64,000 nucleotides of DNA from Musa acuminata AAA Group (taxonomy: Eukaryota; Streptophyta; Magnoliopsida; Zingiberales; Musaceae). The stretch is taken from positions 14,269,001 through 14,333,000 of the forward strand of contig NC_088327.1 in assembly GCF_036884655.1 (NCBI RefSeq). The letters are read 5' to 3'. Below, piece after piece: positions 33,668 through 45,994 of the stretch. The notes under the pieces were generated by a model that had not been told where the DNA came from, searched no databases, and saw only the letters and a program-made list of their open reading frames with translations. The position numbers and the translations under genes were made by a program. Position 1 is the first letter of the stretch. The number at the start of each line of letters is the position of its first letter.

Positions 33668-36229
33668 ATGAGAGGCCGCGGAAGCCCCCATTTTGCCCTC
33701 GATTCCTCCAAACGACTTATCCTCTCGCTCCTCTTTCTCCTCGCTCCGCTCACAATTGCCGAATTCCAGCCCGCCGACGACTTCCTCCTCGCCTGCGGCG
33801 CCGGCGGCGACACTGACCTACCCGACGGCCGCCTTTTCGTCGCCGACTCTTCCTCCTCCGCTGCCCTCTCCGACTGCAGTTCCACTGCCCTCTCCTCCTC
33901 CGCTCCGCCCCCGCTCTACCGGACGGTTCGGGCCTTCCCCTGCCCCTCCTCCTACGTCTTCCACCTCGCCGCCGCCGCCCAGGCTGGCCTCCTCCTCCGC
34001 CTCCACTTCCACCCCTTCCCCTCCCCCTCCCTCAACCTCTCCGCCGCCCTCTTCAACGTCTCCGCATCCGGCGTCCCCCTCCTCTCCCTCTTCTCCCCCG
34101 CGGCGGCGGCGGCGTCACCTCCCCGCCCCCTCGTCAGGGAGTTCTATCTCAAGCCCAACTCCTCCTCCCTCCGCCTCACCTTCTCCCCCGCTTCCCCCTC
34201 CACCGTCGCCTTCATCAACGCAATCGAGCTCTTCTCCGCCCCCGACCGTCTCTTCTCCGATGCCTTCACCCCGATCCCCTCCCTCTTCTCTTTCTCCGAC
34301 GCCCCGCTCTCCAACCATCTGCTGGAAACCGTCTTCCGGATCAATGTGGGCGGCTCCTTCGTCACCCCCGACAATGACACCCTCTGGCGAACCTGGGAAC
34401 CCGACGACAAGTACCTCCAGAACCCAGCCCGAGCTATAAGTGTCACCTTTGGTAGTCATATTCAGTACAGAGACGGCGGAGCCACGCCAGAGATTGCACC
34501 TGACTACGTCTATGGAACTGCAAGAGCCATGAACAAGGGTGACTCATCAAATTCTTCTTCACCTTCCAATTATTTCAACATAAGCTGGAATTTTCCGGTG
34601 CCAAATTCGGTCCATGGATTCCTTGTTAGATTGCACTTCTGTGACATAGTCAGCAGCGCACTGAACGAGCTCTTCTTCAATGTGTACATCAACGGGTACC
34701 CTGCTTATAAGGATCTCGACCTCTCATCACAGTCCAGTTACACTTTGGCTTCACCTTACTATGTAGACTTTGTTGTCCTGCATCGAAGCAGTACCGGGGG
34801 CATTAATATCAGCATTGGGCCTTCAGAACACAGCCTTCCATCGAAGATCAATGCTCTGCTGAACGGCGTGGAGATACTGAAGATTAATGGGGTTGTTTCG
34901 TCCCCGAATGAAGACAGTAGAAAAAGCAGACATTTTGGAGTAATTGTTGCTTCTGTTCTCGGTTGCTTGATCCTTGCTTGTGCTTTCATGGTGCTGGTTG
35001 TTATCATGGCTCAGAGGAAGAGTCGGAAGGATCAGATGCCTCAGTCACAAGATGCTGATACTTGGTCGCCATTGCCGGTCCTCCCAGGGAATTCGTATCT
35101 TAGATTGACAGAGTTGACCACTGGATCCCCTTCCAACAACCCTAATCTTCAGCTCAGAGTACCTTTCTTCGAAATTGTGTTGGCTACAAACAATTTCAAT
35201 GAGAATGCTCTTGTTGGGGCAGGAGGGTTCGGCAAGGTCTACAAAGGTGTGCTTAGAGATGGCACCAAGATTGCTGTGAAGCGAGGCACCCGTGGGTCTC
35301 AACAAGGACTTGGGGAATTCCAAACAGAGATTGAGATCCTGTCTAAGATCCGCCATCACCACCTTGTTTCGCTGATCGGGTACTGTGAGGAGCAGGCAGA
35401 GAAGATCTTGGTCTATGAGTTTATGGAGAAGGGTCCCCTGAGAGACCATCTGTATGGCTCAAGGAATCCATCTTTATCTTGGAAACAACGGCTCGAGATT
35501 TGCATTGGCTCTGCGAGGGGTCTGCACTACTTGCACACTGGTTCTGCTCAAGTGATCATTCACCGCGATGTTAAATCCTCGAATATTTTGCTGGATGAGA
35601 ACTACGCTGCCAAAGTTGCAGATTTTGGTCTGTCAAAATTAGGCACTTCAACCAACCAGTCTCATGTGAGCACCGGTGTCAAGGGAAGCTTTGGCTATCT
35701 CGATCCCGAGTACTTCAAGACACAGCAGCTCACCGATAAGTCTGATGTGTACTCCTTCGGTGTCGTGCTTCTTGAAGTCTTGTGTGCGAGACCTGTCATC
35801 GACCAGTCCCTTCCATGGGAACAGGTAAACTTAGCTGAGTGGGCGATGCACTGGCAGAAAAAACGGCTTCTTGAGAGAATCATTGATCCCTCATTGAAGG
35901 GGAAGACCAATCGCAAGTCGCTGAAGAAATTTGGTGAGACTGTGGAGAAGTGTTTGGCACAATATGGAATCGATAGGCCAACAATGGGAGATGTTCTCTG
36001 GAACTTGGAGTATGCCTTGCAACTCCATGAAAGAGCAGTGCACCAAGAACCGGGCGGCGACAGTACCTATGGCCCTTCGGATGAATCCTCGTCGAGTGTC
36101 CTGCAGGTTAGCACGAGTGCAGTGACAGCAATGAGAGATACCAGCACTGCAGAAAGACATGGCAAGAGTTCAACTGATACAGCAGGTCGTGCGAACAAAG
36201 AAGCTTTTAGACCAGGAAGGAATTCTTGA
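33668..36229 (+). CDS. CrRLK1L (malectin-like) receptor kinase, similar to At5g24010
   Basis: Single-exon gene. I start at ATG 33668 (MRGRGSPHF), giving 853 aa; the frame is open upstream but without an earlier ATG close by. Order: signal peptide (about 15-32, LILSLLFLLAPLTIA), malectin-like ectodomain (about 36-407, with INVGG, TWEPDDKYL and FLVRLHFCDI), transmembrane helix (about 424-448), and Ser/Thr kinase (about 516-786). The kinase keeps P-loop GAGGFGKV (518-525), Lys538, HRDVKSSN (632-639), DFG (652-654) and GYLDPEY, so it should be active and of RD type. The family (FERONIA, THESEUS, HERK) perceives RALF peptides or wall state at the plasma membrane; closeness to At5g24010 is judged from the ARPVIDQSLPWEQVNLAEWA stretch. 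The first ~700 bp are extremely C-rich with Ser/Pro low complexity, then composition drops to normal. Confidence 0.92.
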   Translation: MRGRGSPHFALDSSKRLILSLLFLLAPLTIAEFQPADDFLLACGAGGDTDLPDGRLFVADSSSSAALSDCSSTALSSSAPPPLYRTVRAFPCPSSYVFHLAAAAQAGLLLRLHFHPFPSPSLNLSAALFNVSASGVPLLSLFSPAAAAASPPRPLVREFYLKPNSSSLRLTFSPASPSTVAFINAIELFSAPDRLFSDAFTPIPSLFSFSDAPLSNHLLETVFRINVGGSFVTPDNDTLWRTWEPDDKYLQNPARAISVTFGSHIQYRDGGATPEIAPDYVYGTARAMNKGDSSNSSSPSNYFNISWNFPVPNSVHGFLVRLHFCDIVSSALNELFFNVYINGYPAYKDLDLSSQSSYTLASPYYVDFVVLHRSSTGGINISIGPSEHSLPSKINALLNGVEILKINGVVSSPNEDSRKSRHFGVIVASVLGCLILACAFMVLVVIMAQRKSRKDQMPQSQDADTWSPLPVLPGNSYLRLTELTTGSPSNNPNLQLRVPFFEIVLATNNFNENALVGAGGFGKVYKGVLRDGTKIAVKRGTRGSQQGLGEFQTEIEILSKIRHHHLVSLIGYCEEQAEKILVYEFMEKGPLRDHLYGSRNPSLSWKQRLEICIGSARGLHYLHTGSAQVIIHRDVKSSNILLDENYAAKVADFGLSKLGTSTNQSHVSTGVKGSFGYLDPEYFKTQQLTDKSDVYSFGVVLLEVLCARPVIDQSLPWEQVNLAEWAMHWQKKRLLERIIDPSLKGKTNRKSLKKFGETVEKCLAQYGIDRPTMGDVLWNLEYALQLHERAVHQEPGGDSTYGPSDESSSSVLQVSTSAVTAMRDTSTAERHGKSSTDTAGRANKEAFRPGRNS

Positions 36230-37949
36230 AATAGAAAATGAAGGTACTTCAGTATTCACAGATTTTTATTTTTCATATGGTGAAGTTGTTTCCTGTAATC
36301 CATGTTAGATCTTTTGAAATTTCAGGTCTTGTTAGGTTATATTGTAGTCTATCATGTACACGATTGCTTCTGTAGTCCAACTGTGTGTATTTCAATTGTA
36401 TATGGATGGTTCCATGTCTCAAGTTGAGAACAAACAAGTGTTTTGATTCTTAATAACATGACAATTGTATTGATACAACATTATTCTTTCGGCACTTCTA
36501 AATCACCTTCATACTAGTAGAACAGCGCAGATAATCAACAATAACAATAGAAGCAAACATAAGATCTACATAGTTCAACACTCCTTCCATATGTCCTCGG
36601 CAAATAATTCCGAGTTCTCTTAAGTCAAGTGAACCTCAAGCACAAAATAACTTTTTATTTATTTTCATGTAAATCACGAATAATTCTCACATGACCCAAC
36701 TAGACTTATTGTCTATCTAAACCTATCTATTTGCCTTTCGGAATCCATTCTAAAGCCAATAAAATGACATCTAAATCCATTTTAATTGTCCATAAACTTA
36801 AATACTTGAGAAAGCTCGCAATGTTATTGGTATCATTCAACAATTGAATTTCATGAATTTGAATCACTTAAATCTCAAAATCTGACTTAAATATCTATTT
36901 TTTTAATCCAAACTCGTCTTAAATGCAAGGAAAACGACTCAAACCTGGTTTAAATAAAAATAGGTCATGACAGATTCGAGAAAATCCAAGATATATAAAT
37001 ACCGTATATAAAAGATGTGAAACAATTAATATTAGTGATAGAGAGATAAATGAAAACCTAATAATGTCTTATTAAAAAATATAAATAACTAAGAATATGA
37101 TTTTTGTCTATCTACACATTTCTATTTTCCTTATCCGAATCCATTCTAAACTCAATAAAATGACATCTAAATCCAATTTAATTATGCCCATAAACTTAAA
37201 TACCTAACAAAAATTGCTTTGTTATCGATATCAATTAACAATTAAATTTCATTTGAGTATACCCGACTCAAAGATTTATTATTTTCAACCAAACTATAAA
37301 AATTAGTATTTAGTGATACGAAGAGATGTAAAGAAAAACTCGAGAAGATTTTATAAAAAAATTATAAATAACTAAGAATATTATTTTTTACCTGACTCAA
37401 TAACAACAAAACGATCCATATAGCAAATATTCCAACTCCAAACAATCGAAAGCATTCTAACTTTAATGCAAAAAATTCAATCCGCTGTCATCCCCAGTCT
37501 TAAGAACAGAGCAAATGACCAACTAGGTTTAGTTATCGCTGAGGGAAGCATTACTTCTGTACCTTTCGTGAAAATAATAGCTAGTTTTCAAGATATAGTG
37601 TCAGTGAAGTCCAATGGCAGCTTCCCCAGCTGGTGCTATCTGTTCTGCATTACAGCCAAGAACAAGACTCCACGCCAGCCCCCATTGCCTTCGCTGGATC
37701 CCACCCGGCCTTCTCTTTCGGCTTCACATCCGATGACTCCATCCAATTTCCAAGCCTCCCTTCACACCGTCTCACGCTCCACACTCCAGATTCCTATGGC
37801 TTGTGGTCATATCTCCAAATATCTTCAAATGCCAATCTGCACTTTGCCAATAAAGCAGTATTTTAATATATCATGGCATATCCTATATCTATAATATAAA
37901 ATGTAGAGTAAGGCAAAGCCAAACGTCACTCTTTTGTTCGGATGCGACC
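36230..37949. other. 3' flank of the receptor kinase and AT-rich intergenic DNA
   Basis: The first ~250 bp are probably 3' UTR. The rest holds two diverged copies of a roughly 250-bp AT-rich segment (near 36710-36850 and 37105-37260, both containing CCATTCTAAA...AATAAAATGACATCTAAATCCA). A plus-strand frame at 37466-37894 shows no domain. Confidence 0.5.
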
Positions 37950-39232
37950 AACTATATAAATATATTGTCACTTTCTAGTTAATTATATTTAGTTTTTCGA
38001 TTTTTATATTTTAAAAAATTATATTGACATTCTTATAGTTATAAAAATAAAACGATTAAATCTATTTATCTTAACGATATCAGTTTTTATCGATAAAAAT
38101 ATAAAAATAAAGGGTAAAAAATAATTTTAAGTTTGATAGTTGATGACGTCGATGGTGGATGGCGGCGTTACTAACATCGGTGGTGACCAACCCCTCCTCC
38201 TCCCCTCTTGTCTCCAACATCAAGCAACCATCGTTCTTCGTCTCTTCGACTATTTCCTTGCCGCTACCCTTTCCGTCTCTTCCTTCGTTCTCCCATTCTT
38301 CTCCACCATTGCCCACAGCATCGAGCATGTCCGCCACCTTTTCTGCTATCATCATGTTCATAACTTCAGCCTAAGAATATGAAGAAGGTTGCAACGTAAT
38401 CTAGCACTGTTCAAGGAGATCGTGTTGCTGCTGGCGAAGTACTCGTCGAGGATGCTGCTGCTAGTGGTGTCAACTCTGGTGGACATGTTGATGTATATCA
38501 CTTGGAAGCTATTGGGGTTTTTGTCCAACAAGGTGATTGGGTCAGGGACCAACCTCGATTCCTCACATTTTCAGTTCTTGCTCGCTGATCACTTGGAAGT
38601 CAATGCTCAAGATGTCCAAGTAGGCAAAGAACTCATTGAAGCGGTGGTTAGTGGAGAACTTGAGCAAGACGTGAGGAATGTCAAGGTCGATGATGAGATG
38701 GTGGGTCCAACTAATGAAGAAGTCAAAGCGGAGGGCAGGTGAGGGAACTAGACTAGGAGACGATGACGGGCAGAGGGAGGAGAGGGTGTGGATGAGGGTG
38801 GCGACAGGGTTACTATGAAAAAGGTGGCTAACATACTCGACACCAAGGGCGAGAGTGGAGAAGGAGAAGGGGAAAACGAGGGGCGAGGTAGAGGGGGTAG
38901 CGATGAGGAAGTGGTCGAAGAGGCGAAGGGCGACGACTGCTCGATACCAAGGATGGGGGGGAAGAGGAGGGGGTCCACCACCATCGACGCTAGTGGCGCC
39001 GTCATGCGTCACAACCGACACCAGCAACTTTGTCGTCTACGATCGATGTTGTCCACCATTGAACTTAAAATTATTTTTTTACCCTTTATTTTCATATTTT
39101 CATTAAAAACTGACATCGTTAGGGTAAGTAAGTCAAATCGTTTCACTTTCATAAATATATGGATGCCAATATAATTTTTTTAAAATATAAAAATCTAAAA
39201 ACTAAAAGTAGTTAATCAAGGCAATATATAGT
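37950..39232. mobile_element. DNA-transposon-like element with ~0.4-kb inverted repeat arms
   Basis: The left arm (about 37950-38370) and right arm (about 38800-39232) are inverted copies. For example, AAATAAAGGGTAAAAAATAA at 38105 pairs with the reverse complement of 39068-39086, and the same acidic/basic frame appears on opposite strands. The central ~0.4 kb is unrelated to the arms and holds two adjacent minus-strand frames (HVLLKFSTNHRFNEFFAYLD and STRVDTTSSSILDEYFASSN) that look like one interrupted protein, perhaps a captured gene piece. No transposase was seen. Long terminal inverted repeats suggest a MULE or foldback type; the target duplication is not clear. Confidence 0.65.
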
Positions 39233-41463
39233 TAGGTCTCTTTTTATAGTATTCTTCTTTATTGCCTTAGTTACCTTAATTACTAGCTAATTGAGGTAAA
39301 TGAAACAAAGTGCTACAAAAGTTGGCACTTTTGGTACCTAAGTTTCATATTTTATAGCTGTGGTCTAGAGTTTTCCTAAAGAATAAGGTTTCTAATATCG
39401 GATACCGAATGCACGCCCGCCACGTTTATACGAATAGTCATGTCAATGTACATTGGTATGAAATTTACAAAAAAAATCTAAAAATATATTGCTTAATGCA
39501 AAACTTAAATTATGTGATACAAACCTTATATTATGATTTTGGACGGTATAAGCTATAAATACTGCTCATACTGAATTGGTATTACAGACTTTTGATAATA
39601 ATATCTTCAAAAAAGCAAGATATAGGCGTTGGAAATTTCCTCATCTCACTAGTGAGTGTCCTCGGATCGGCAACCGTGACATCTTTCACCGCAGCAAAAG
39701 CATCTACCCACTTGATAATTCCATATGGTAGAGGAATACATGCAATGTCACACAGTTAACATAACAAGTCCACCATGAAGAGAATCCCTGGCTAAGACAA
39801 AGTTCAACCTGCTATGCATGATGGACCTGGCATTCGGTGAAGAAAAAACAGGAACTAAAAAGCAGGAACGGACAAAGTTCAACTAACACATTTACAATTC
39901 AATGTTTTCAAGTTTATTTAGATTTTAACTTTTGACTTAGCATTTCAAGTGCAAATTATCTTGTATTAATATTATTTTTTATGTCAAATTTAGAGACCAA
40001 AATTTTATTATGCATAACTTAACCCATGTTGTCAAGTATGATTTAGCCCATGTGATTATGTATGACCCAATCAATATAGTTATGAATGATCCAACCTATA
40101 TAGCGAAGTACAACCCAGCCCATGTAGTCAAGTATAACCAAAATAATATGTTCTAGCCTATATGGTTATGTACAATATAAATTATATAGTCAAGTATAAC
40201 CTCAGCTTATGTGGTCAGGTACGCCATAGCTCATATGGTCATGTACGACTTATCTCATGTAGTCAGGCACTATCCAGTCATGTGGTTAGATATAACCTAA
40301 CTCATGTGGTTAGACACGACTCAATCCATGAACCAAACGTGACCCAATTCAACGATAAAATTGGGCCTAACGACTTAACTAATGTAGTTAGGCACTACCC
40401 AGCCCATGTGGTTAGGTATAACCTAACTCATGTGGCTAGGTATGACTCAATCCACGAACCAAGTGTGACCAAATTCAACGATAAGGCTGGGCCCAACTTG
40501 TGAGTGGGGCTTAACCTAGCTCACGAAACTAGACATGCCTAACTATGCAATCAGTATTAGATACATCGTTACCCCTCTATCCAGCCCATTGTACCTTAGT
40601 CTTAACCTATTACTTAGGAAATATACGTGTGACACAACACATGACCCATCCAAACTTCAAGTAGTTGGATTTGACCTAATACTATGCAACATAATGTTTT
40701 TTTTTATTAGTTTGAGCTTATTAGTTGACTAAACCAGATAGGTTTAATTGATTGATTCAAGATAATTCAACATGATTCCAAAACAACTTAACCTAATTAA
40801 AATAATCAGATCCAAATTAGACTAATCTAAAGTAATTCTAGATCGATCCTATAAGGATTTAAGATTAGCTCTACTAGGTCATAATTAAATTTAGTTTGGT
40901 TCAAGTCAATTGAGTTATTCCAATTAGGGTTCTAATTGAATGAGAATTATTGAGAGATTGATACCTTATGTCTTTATAATTTGATAAAATTAAAAATTTT
41001 ATGTAAAGATATTATTTTAAAATAGTAATGATTTTCTATAATTTTTGAGATTAAACTGATAATATTGATATAATTGTTTGTATATATTATGTGTGACTAT
41101 ACTAAGTAGTTAATATTGGAAGTGCAATTTGTGAAAAAAGCTATGTGCACATCACAATATAGGATTACTAATGAATATAATTTAATAGGTCATATATGGT
41201 TTCTCATATTTATTATATCATTTCTTTGAATTCATGAATGAATAGATGATTATGTATCCTTGCTGAAGGTAGGTAACACAGTTTCATCAAGGGATTAGGA
41301 GTTATCAGATGTGGTAGATGGTTCCTCTCTCCATTGTTGGAAGGAACATGTCCCTATTTGGATGTGTGAGGAATACTACTCTATCCATCATTAGGAGTGT
41401 GACCTGGGTTTTCTCTATTCACTATTGAGAGAAATTTATCCCGTGGAGTATGCATTTGCATCT
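39233..41463. repeat. Diverged long repeat related to the solo LTR at 26.3-28.4 kb
   Basis: No gene. From about 39.9 kb the sequence has the same style and words as the solo LTR: many CCCATGTGGTTAGG-type phrases, AAGTCAATTGAG, then CTCCATTGTTGGAAGGAAC and two further degenerate copies. It ends where the non-coding LTR element begins. Confidence 0.55.
40251..40500. repeat. 125-bp tandem duplication
   Basis: Two head-to-tail copies start at 40251 and 40376 (TATCTCATGTAGTCAGGCAC versus TAACTAATGTAGTTAGGCAC), diverged by substitutions only in the parts I compared. Confidence 0.8.
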
Positions 41464-41910
41464 TGTTGTAGACAAAATTATAAACGATGTGTTCGATATA
41501 ATGCTTATGTATATCCATGTCTTTTAGTTTTATTTATATTTTGCACAACATATAAATGACTGACAATAGGCTTAGCAGCCCCATTTTCTTTGTTTTTGGT
41601 GGCCTTCCTAGGCTTGCAAACAAATGTTGTATCATGTGGGCACTTGTGGGGATTTCGGTCTGTAGTAGATTATTTTGGACCTTTTGTTGTACGATCGTTT
41701 AAAGCTTGTAAATTATATTTGTAATTTACATTGGTTATAAAGTATTTACTGAAATAATTACTTGTGGATCCCGAGTGAGACATGTTCTTTAACTCGTTTT
41801 CTCTTTTGTAGGTCTTAAGGGACCATAGGAGATTTCGGAGAGGCTGACCTTTACGGACTGACACGCAAGGGTGCCGTATGATTTAGGCAAAACCAGCTGA
41901 GTGTGTAACA
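41464..41910 (+). repeat. 5' LTR of the LARD-like element
   Basis: 447 bp, TGTTGTAGACAAAATT to GTGTGTAACA. Confidence 0.85.
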
Positions 41911-44900
41911 TATGTATCAGAGCAGGACAAGCACTCAGAAATACTTGGCATGTAAATGTGGGAGACCTAGCGGGGCTACGTTGAGGGCACCCAGCATGCG
42001 CGACCATTTGAAGGAAAATAAGCATGGAGATGTAGGAAAGAGGAGTCACTTAGAGGAGCGGGCATCTGAGATTAGCATTTAGAGAAATGGCTAACCCTTC
42101 ACGCAAGAGGCACTAGGAGGACAAGCAAGCTTGGAAGAATGTGCAGCACATAAAGGTTGAGATGACTAAGTTCGAGCTATGACTCGACGTTGGCAACCAT
42201 ACTTGATGGTGCTCAAGGCAAGCGAGGTGCTTAGTAAAAGATGAGACATTGCTAGGTAGAATGAGTTGTTCAACGACCGAAAGAGTTCTGCAAAGCTTAA
42301 AGAGGTGAGAGGAATTGCTAACTCAAAGAATTCAGTACTCATGCAAGGGCTTATATGCGGACGATGGAATGTTCATCACCATCCCAAGGCGACAGAAACT
42401 CGGTGCCATGGAGTATTAAAACTTTCTCTTCGACATGAGATGGATACACCTGTAGGAGGTTGAAGTATGCATCGAGTTAAGCATGTTGTTAGGCCTTGAG
42501 GGGTGCAGCGGGGGCTATATTGATGTGGAGTCGCAATCTAGCAAGTGCGTTTACGGGAGCAAAACAATGCACAGTTTGTTCGGCAAGACGGAGTAGTCTA
42601 GGGGGATGGTAGTCTCCAAAACTTTCATAGAGAAGGAAGTGAAGAGAGAAGTTGCTCCAACAGGATAGATATCTAGGAGGGATAAGTCCCGGCTCTCCAA
42701 AGGGAGAACCATGTGCAACGAACCACATATGTTAAGGAGGAGTACCTCAAAATAATTCTACAAAGCTTAACGGATCGAGCGAGCAGTGAGGAGTCATCGC
42801 ATGATCTCGCTTGAGATAATGCATTGGGGGATGCATTGCGAGATTAAGTGAGGGAGCGACCTATGACAACACAAATGAAGACACACTTGAAGCTGAAATG
42901 GAGATCAGACTCAATAAAGGGCTGACCCATGGAATGGTGGGCGCGAGGGCCACCATCAACTCAATGCAAATCGAGGAGTAGAGCAACTTGGGTGTAACTT
43001 GGTAAAGGACCAAAGGGACATGAAGGGAGTTGGTATAGAAGATTAAACATGGAGCGGAGACATAAAGCTTTCCTTGGACATAGGTCTAAGACATGAACTC
43101 TTGTAGAGGCAAAAGTGGGATCATATTATTCTATGGGTCCCTTATTCTGATGGAGCGGACTCATACTGCATTGTGCCAAAGACGAAGGGAGTTTCAAGGC
43201 ACATGCACCTTATCTCGGAAAAGTATTTGATGGAGGAACTAAGACGACTCAACTTGCAAAGGTGAAGTGGGGTTCAAAAGGCCTTAGCACAGGGCAAGAG
43301 GATGCGGAGGCGGGTACTCTTGAAGAATATATCATAGTACTGCCTTTCAAGTTGCCATGAAGGAAGCGATGCATAACAGAGATTGTACTGGTAGGGGCAG
43401 AGACCCATGATCCAAAAAATGGTGCACTTTGTGACTTTGGGTACTACTAAGCAATGAATTATCCTAGAGCGGTGCTTCATCTAGGTGTGACCTAAGAGCG
43501 GGTGGACTAAAGTTGATTGCTAAAGGAGCGAATACAATCAAAGGTAAAAGAGGCCACACATAGAGGGATCACAATCCGAGTTTATCCCATAAGGACCAGA
43601 ATGTAATAGAGATGTCATCAAGAGGTGACATGGTACAGCGGATCATGGTAGAACAGTTCGTAGCAATACGATATGAACGAATCTAGTCCCACGAGGGACT
43701 ATATCATATAGAGGTATGATCGGGACCTACTGGAAGCTCCACTTCGGTGAACAATATGACGGTAAGAAAGACTATGGATTCAAGGAGTGAATGTAATGGT
43801 ATCATAGAGGCAGGTCTTCCGTGTGTGCATCGAATTTTGTATCAGATAAAAACTTTGGTCATCAACATATGAGGGCTATGTACCACCGAGGGAGTAGTAC
43901 CAGTGAGTCCCATGGGAGGGAATTGATCATGCAGAGGTATGATCAAAGCGATTGGAGAGTTGGACTACTCTAGAGCTTATATTCGCTTAAGAGAGTCTGA
44001 TAAGTCAAAGGACAATGCTGAGTAAGCGAACGTTGCTACCAAGAAAGCTAAGGAGAACAGAATTGGTATAAAACCTGTAACATGATAGCATAGGCTATGT
44101 ATGAGAGTTGTAGTGTATCTTTCCATGGACCAAGGGGAACTGCTTGGAGAACACAAATGTGTTGAAGTAAGGGATCGAAAGGGGGCGAGGAAGCAACGAT
44201 GAGTCCGAAGGGACTTAGCTACCCAAAACTAAGCATCGGTTATAATAGAGGTGGACTCGGAGGAGTGTCACAAAGGCAGATCTACCGATCGCGAAGAAAG
44301 AGATGTAGATATGAGGCAACAGATGGTAGGGCCATAGGCATGGTAGTGCAATGGTATCACAGAGGCAGAACTTCCGTGAAGTCATCAATCCTTTGCTCTC
44401 ATAGAGAGAGAGCGCTTGGTCATAAAAGGGGTCGAGAAGGTAGAGAATGAAGAGGCAAACTCTAAGTATTGAGACAAGGCTGAAGGGCAGAGACCAGATA
44501 ACTTCGTAAAACCGATGTCAACAAGCTTCTCATCAAGATAGCCGAAAGTGGAGGACTTTAGGTCGACGCAAGTGCATAACCAAGAAACAAAGCAGATAAT
44601 ATATGGTGTTGTACCTTTGATACTCAGTGGAGTAGGCGACAGAGACAATGGAGAAGACGGTACAATCCCAAAGGTGACCAAAACTACTAGAGACTTACTC
44701 CAAGTTTGGGTGAAAACTTCCTATATTCCAGAAGTTTGATGGAATTGAGAAGGTGAATTACAGTAGCTAACTCAACATAAGGAGTGCAAATACTTCGATT
44801 CCTCCAAAAGTGTGAGCAAAGAGTAGGCGAACGTGAGTAACCAGCTCGATGCATAGAGTACAACCCTCGAGGAGGTGAGCAAAGTCAAGTAACCTTTGTC

Positions 44901-45547
44901 TTCTCAACTCTTAAGAGAATGGGCGAAACCGAGTACCCAAATTCTCTTAATTATCTAGTAGAGGAGCTCTGCATATGTTCAAAGACCCTTTGAAGAAATC
45001 GAACGGAAGATAATAGTTGTAAATCCTCACTAATGGTGATCAATGCTACTTAGAGTAGATTATCCGCTTCATTTCCTAATAGAATGTCAATCGAAAGTAG
45101 AAGTGATGTGAACATACTTGGAAGTAACAACTAAGTGAAAGAATAATCGATGAGCAAATTTTATGGAAGAAGGACCTAAAAACTTTAAAAGTTTACGAGG
45201 CGATGCTCATTAAAGCTCCAACAAGCATCCACCTAGTTCAAGCGGCATGAGACATTTGAGAGACTGACGCATACTAAGGATGGTCTTTTCCTTTATTTGA
45301 AAGATGTATATAGGAACCAATAATGATCAACACAACTTAGCCAACCCCATACTAAAGTCAGTCATTAGTGAGTTGAAGCAGTATGATAGATTAAAAGTTC
45401 GACTACTTAACAATAACAGTGAAGAGTAGTTGGGAGCCAAGAGGCATATTGCAGTTGGAGTAGAAGATTAAAGACTCAGTAAAGACGAGAAGTTACAACG
45501 TCAGCAAGGGCTTTGACGAGGACGTCGAAGGAATAAGTGGGGGAGAA

Positions 45548-45994
45548 TGTCACAGACAAAATTGTAAATGAAGTATTCGATGTAATGCTTATGTATGTTT
45601 GTGTCTTTCGGTTTTGTTTATGCTTTACACAACATATAAAGGGCTGATAGTAGGCTTAGCAACCCTATTTTCTTTGGTTTTGGTGGTCGTCCTAGTTTTA
45701 CAGATAAATGTTGTGTCATGTAGGCACTTGTGGAAATTTCGGTCTGTAGTGGACTATTTTGGACGATTTGTTGTGTGACCGTTCAGATCTTATAAAGTTT
45801 GTTTATAATTTGCATTGGCTATGAAGTGTTTACTGAAACGATTGCTTGTAGATCCCGAGTGAGATGTTTTCTCTAATATATTTTCTCTTTTGTAGGTCCT
45901 AAGAGACCATAGGAAGTTTTAAGAAGATTGACCTTTGCGAACGAACACGCAAGGGTGCTGCATGATCTGGGTAAAACCAGCTAAATACGTGACA
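45548..45994 (+). repeat. 3' LTR of the LARD-like element
   Basis: 447 bp, TGTCACAGACAAAATT to ATACGTGACA. Confidence 0.85.

Larger units (their letters stand above)
41464..45994 (+). mobile_element. Large non-coding LTR retrotransposon (LARD-like), 4.5 kb
   Basis: The 5' LTR 41464-41910 and 3' LTR 45548-45994 are both 447 bp, begin TGT...AGACAAAATT and end with CA. A primer-binding-like TATGTATCAGAGC follows the first LTR directly, and a polypurine stretch (AGTGGGGGAGAA) precedes the second. The 3.6-kb interior has no frame above about 85 codons and no gag or pol similarity, as expected of LARD elements, which rely on proteins made elsewhere. The LTRs differ at many positions, so insertion is old. 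No 5-bp target duplication was recognised (left flank CATCT, right flank ATTCG). Confidence 0.8.

Noticed and set aside
33693..34439. 248-codon Ser/Pro frame inside the receptor kinase
   Set aside because: An alternate frame of the C-rich 5' half of the kinase gene, with no domain.
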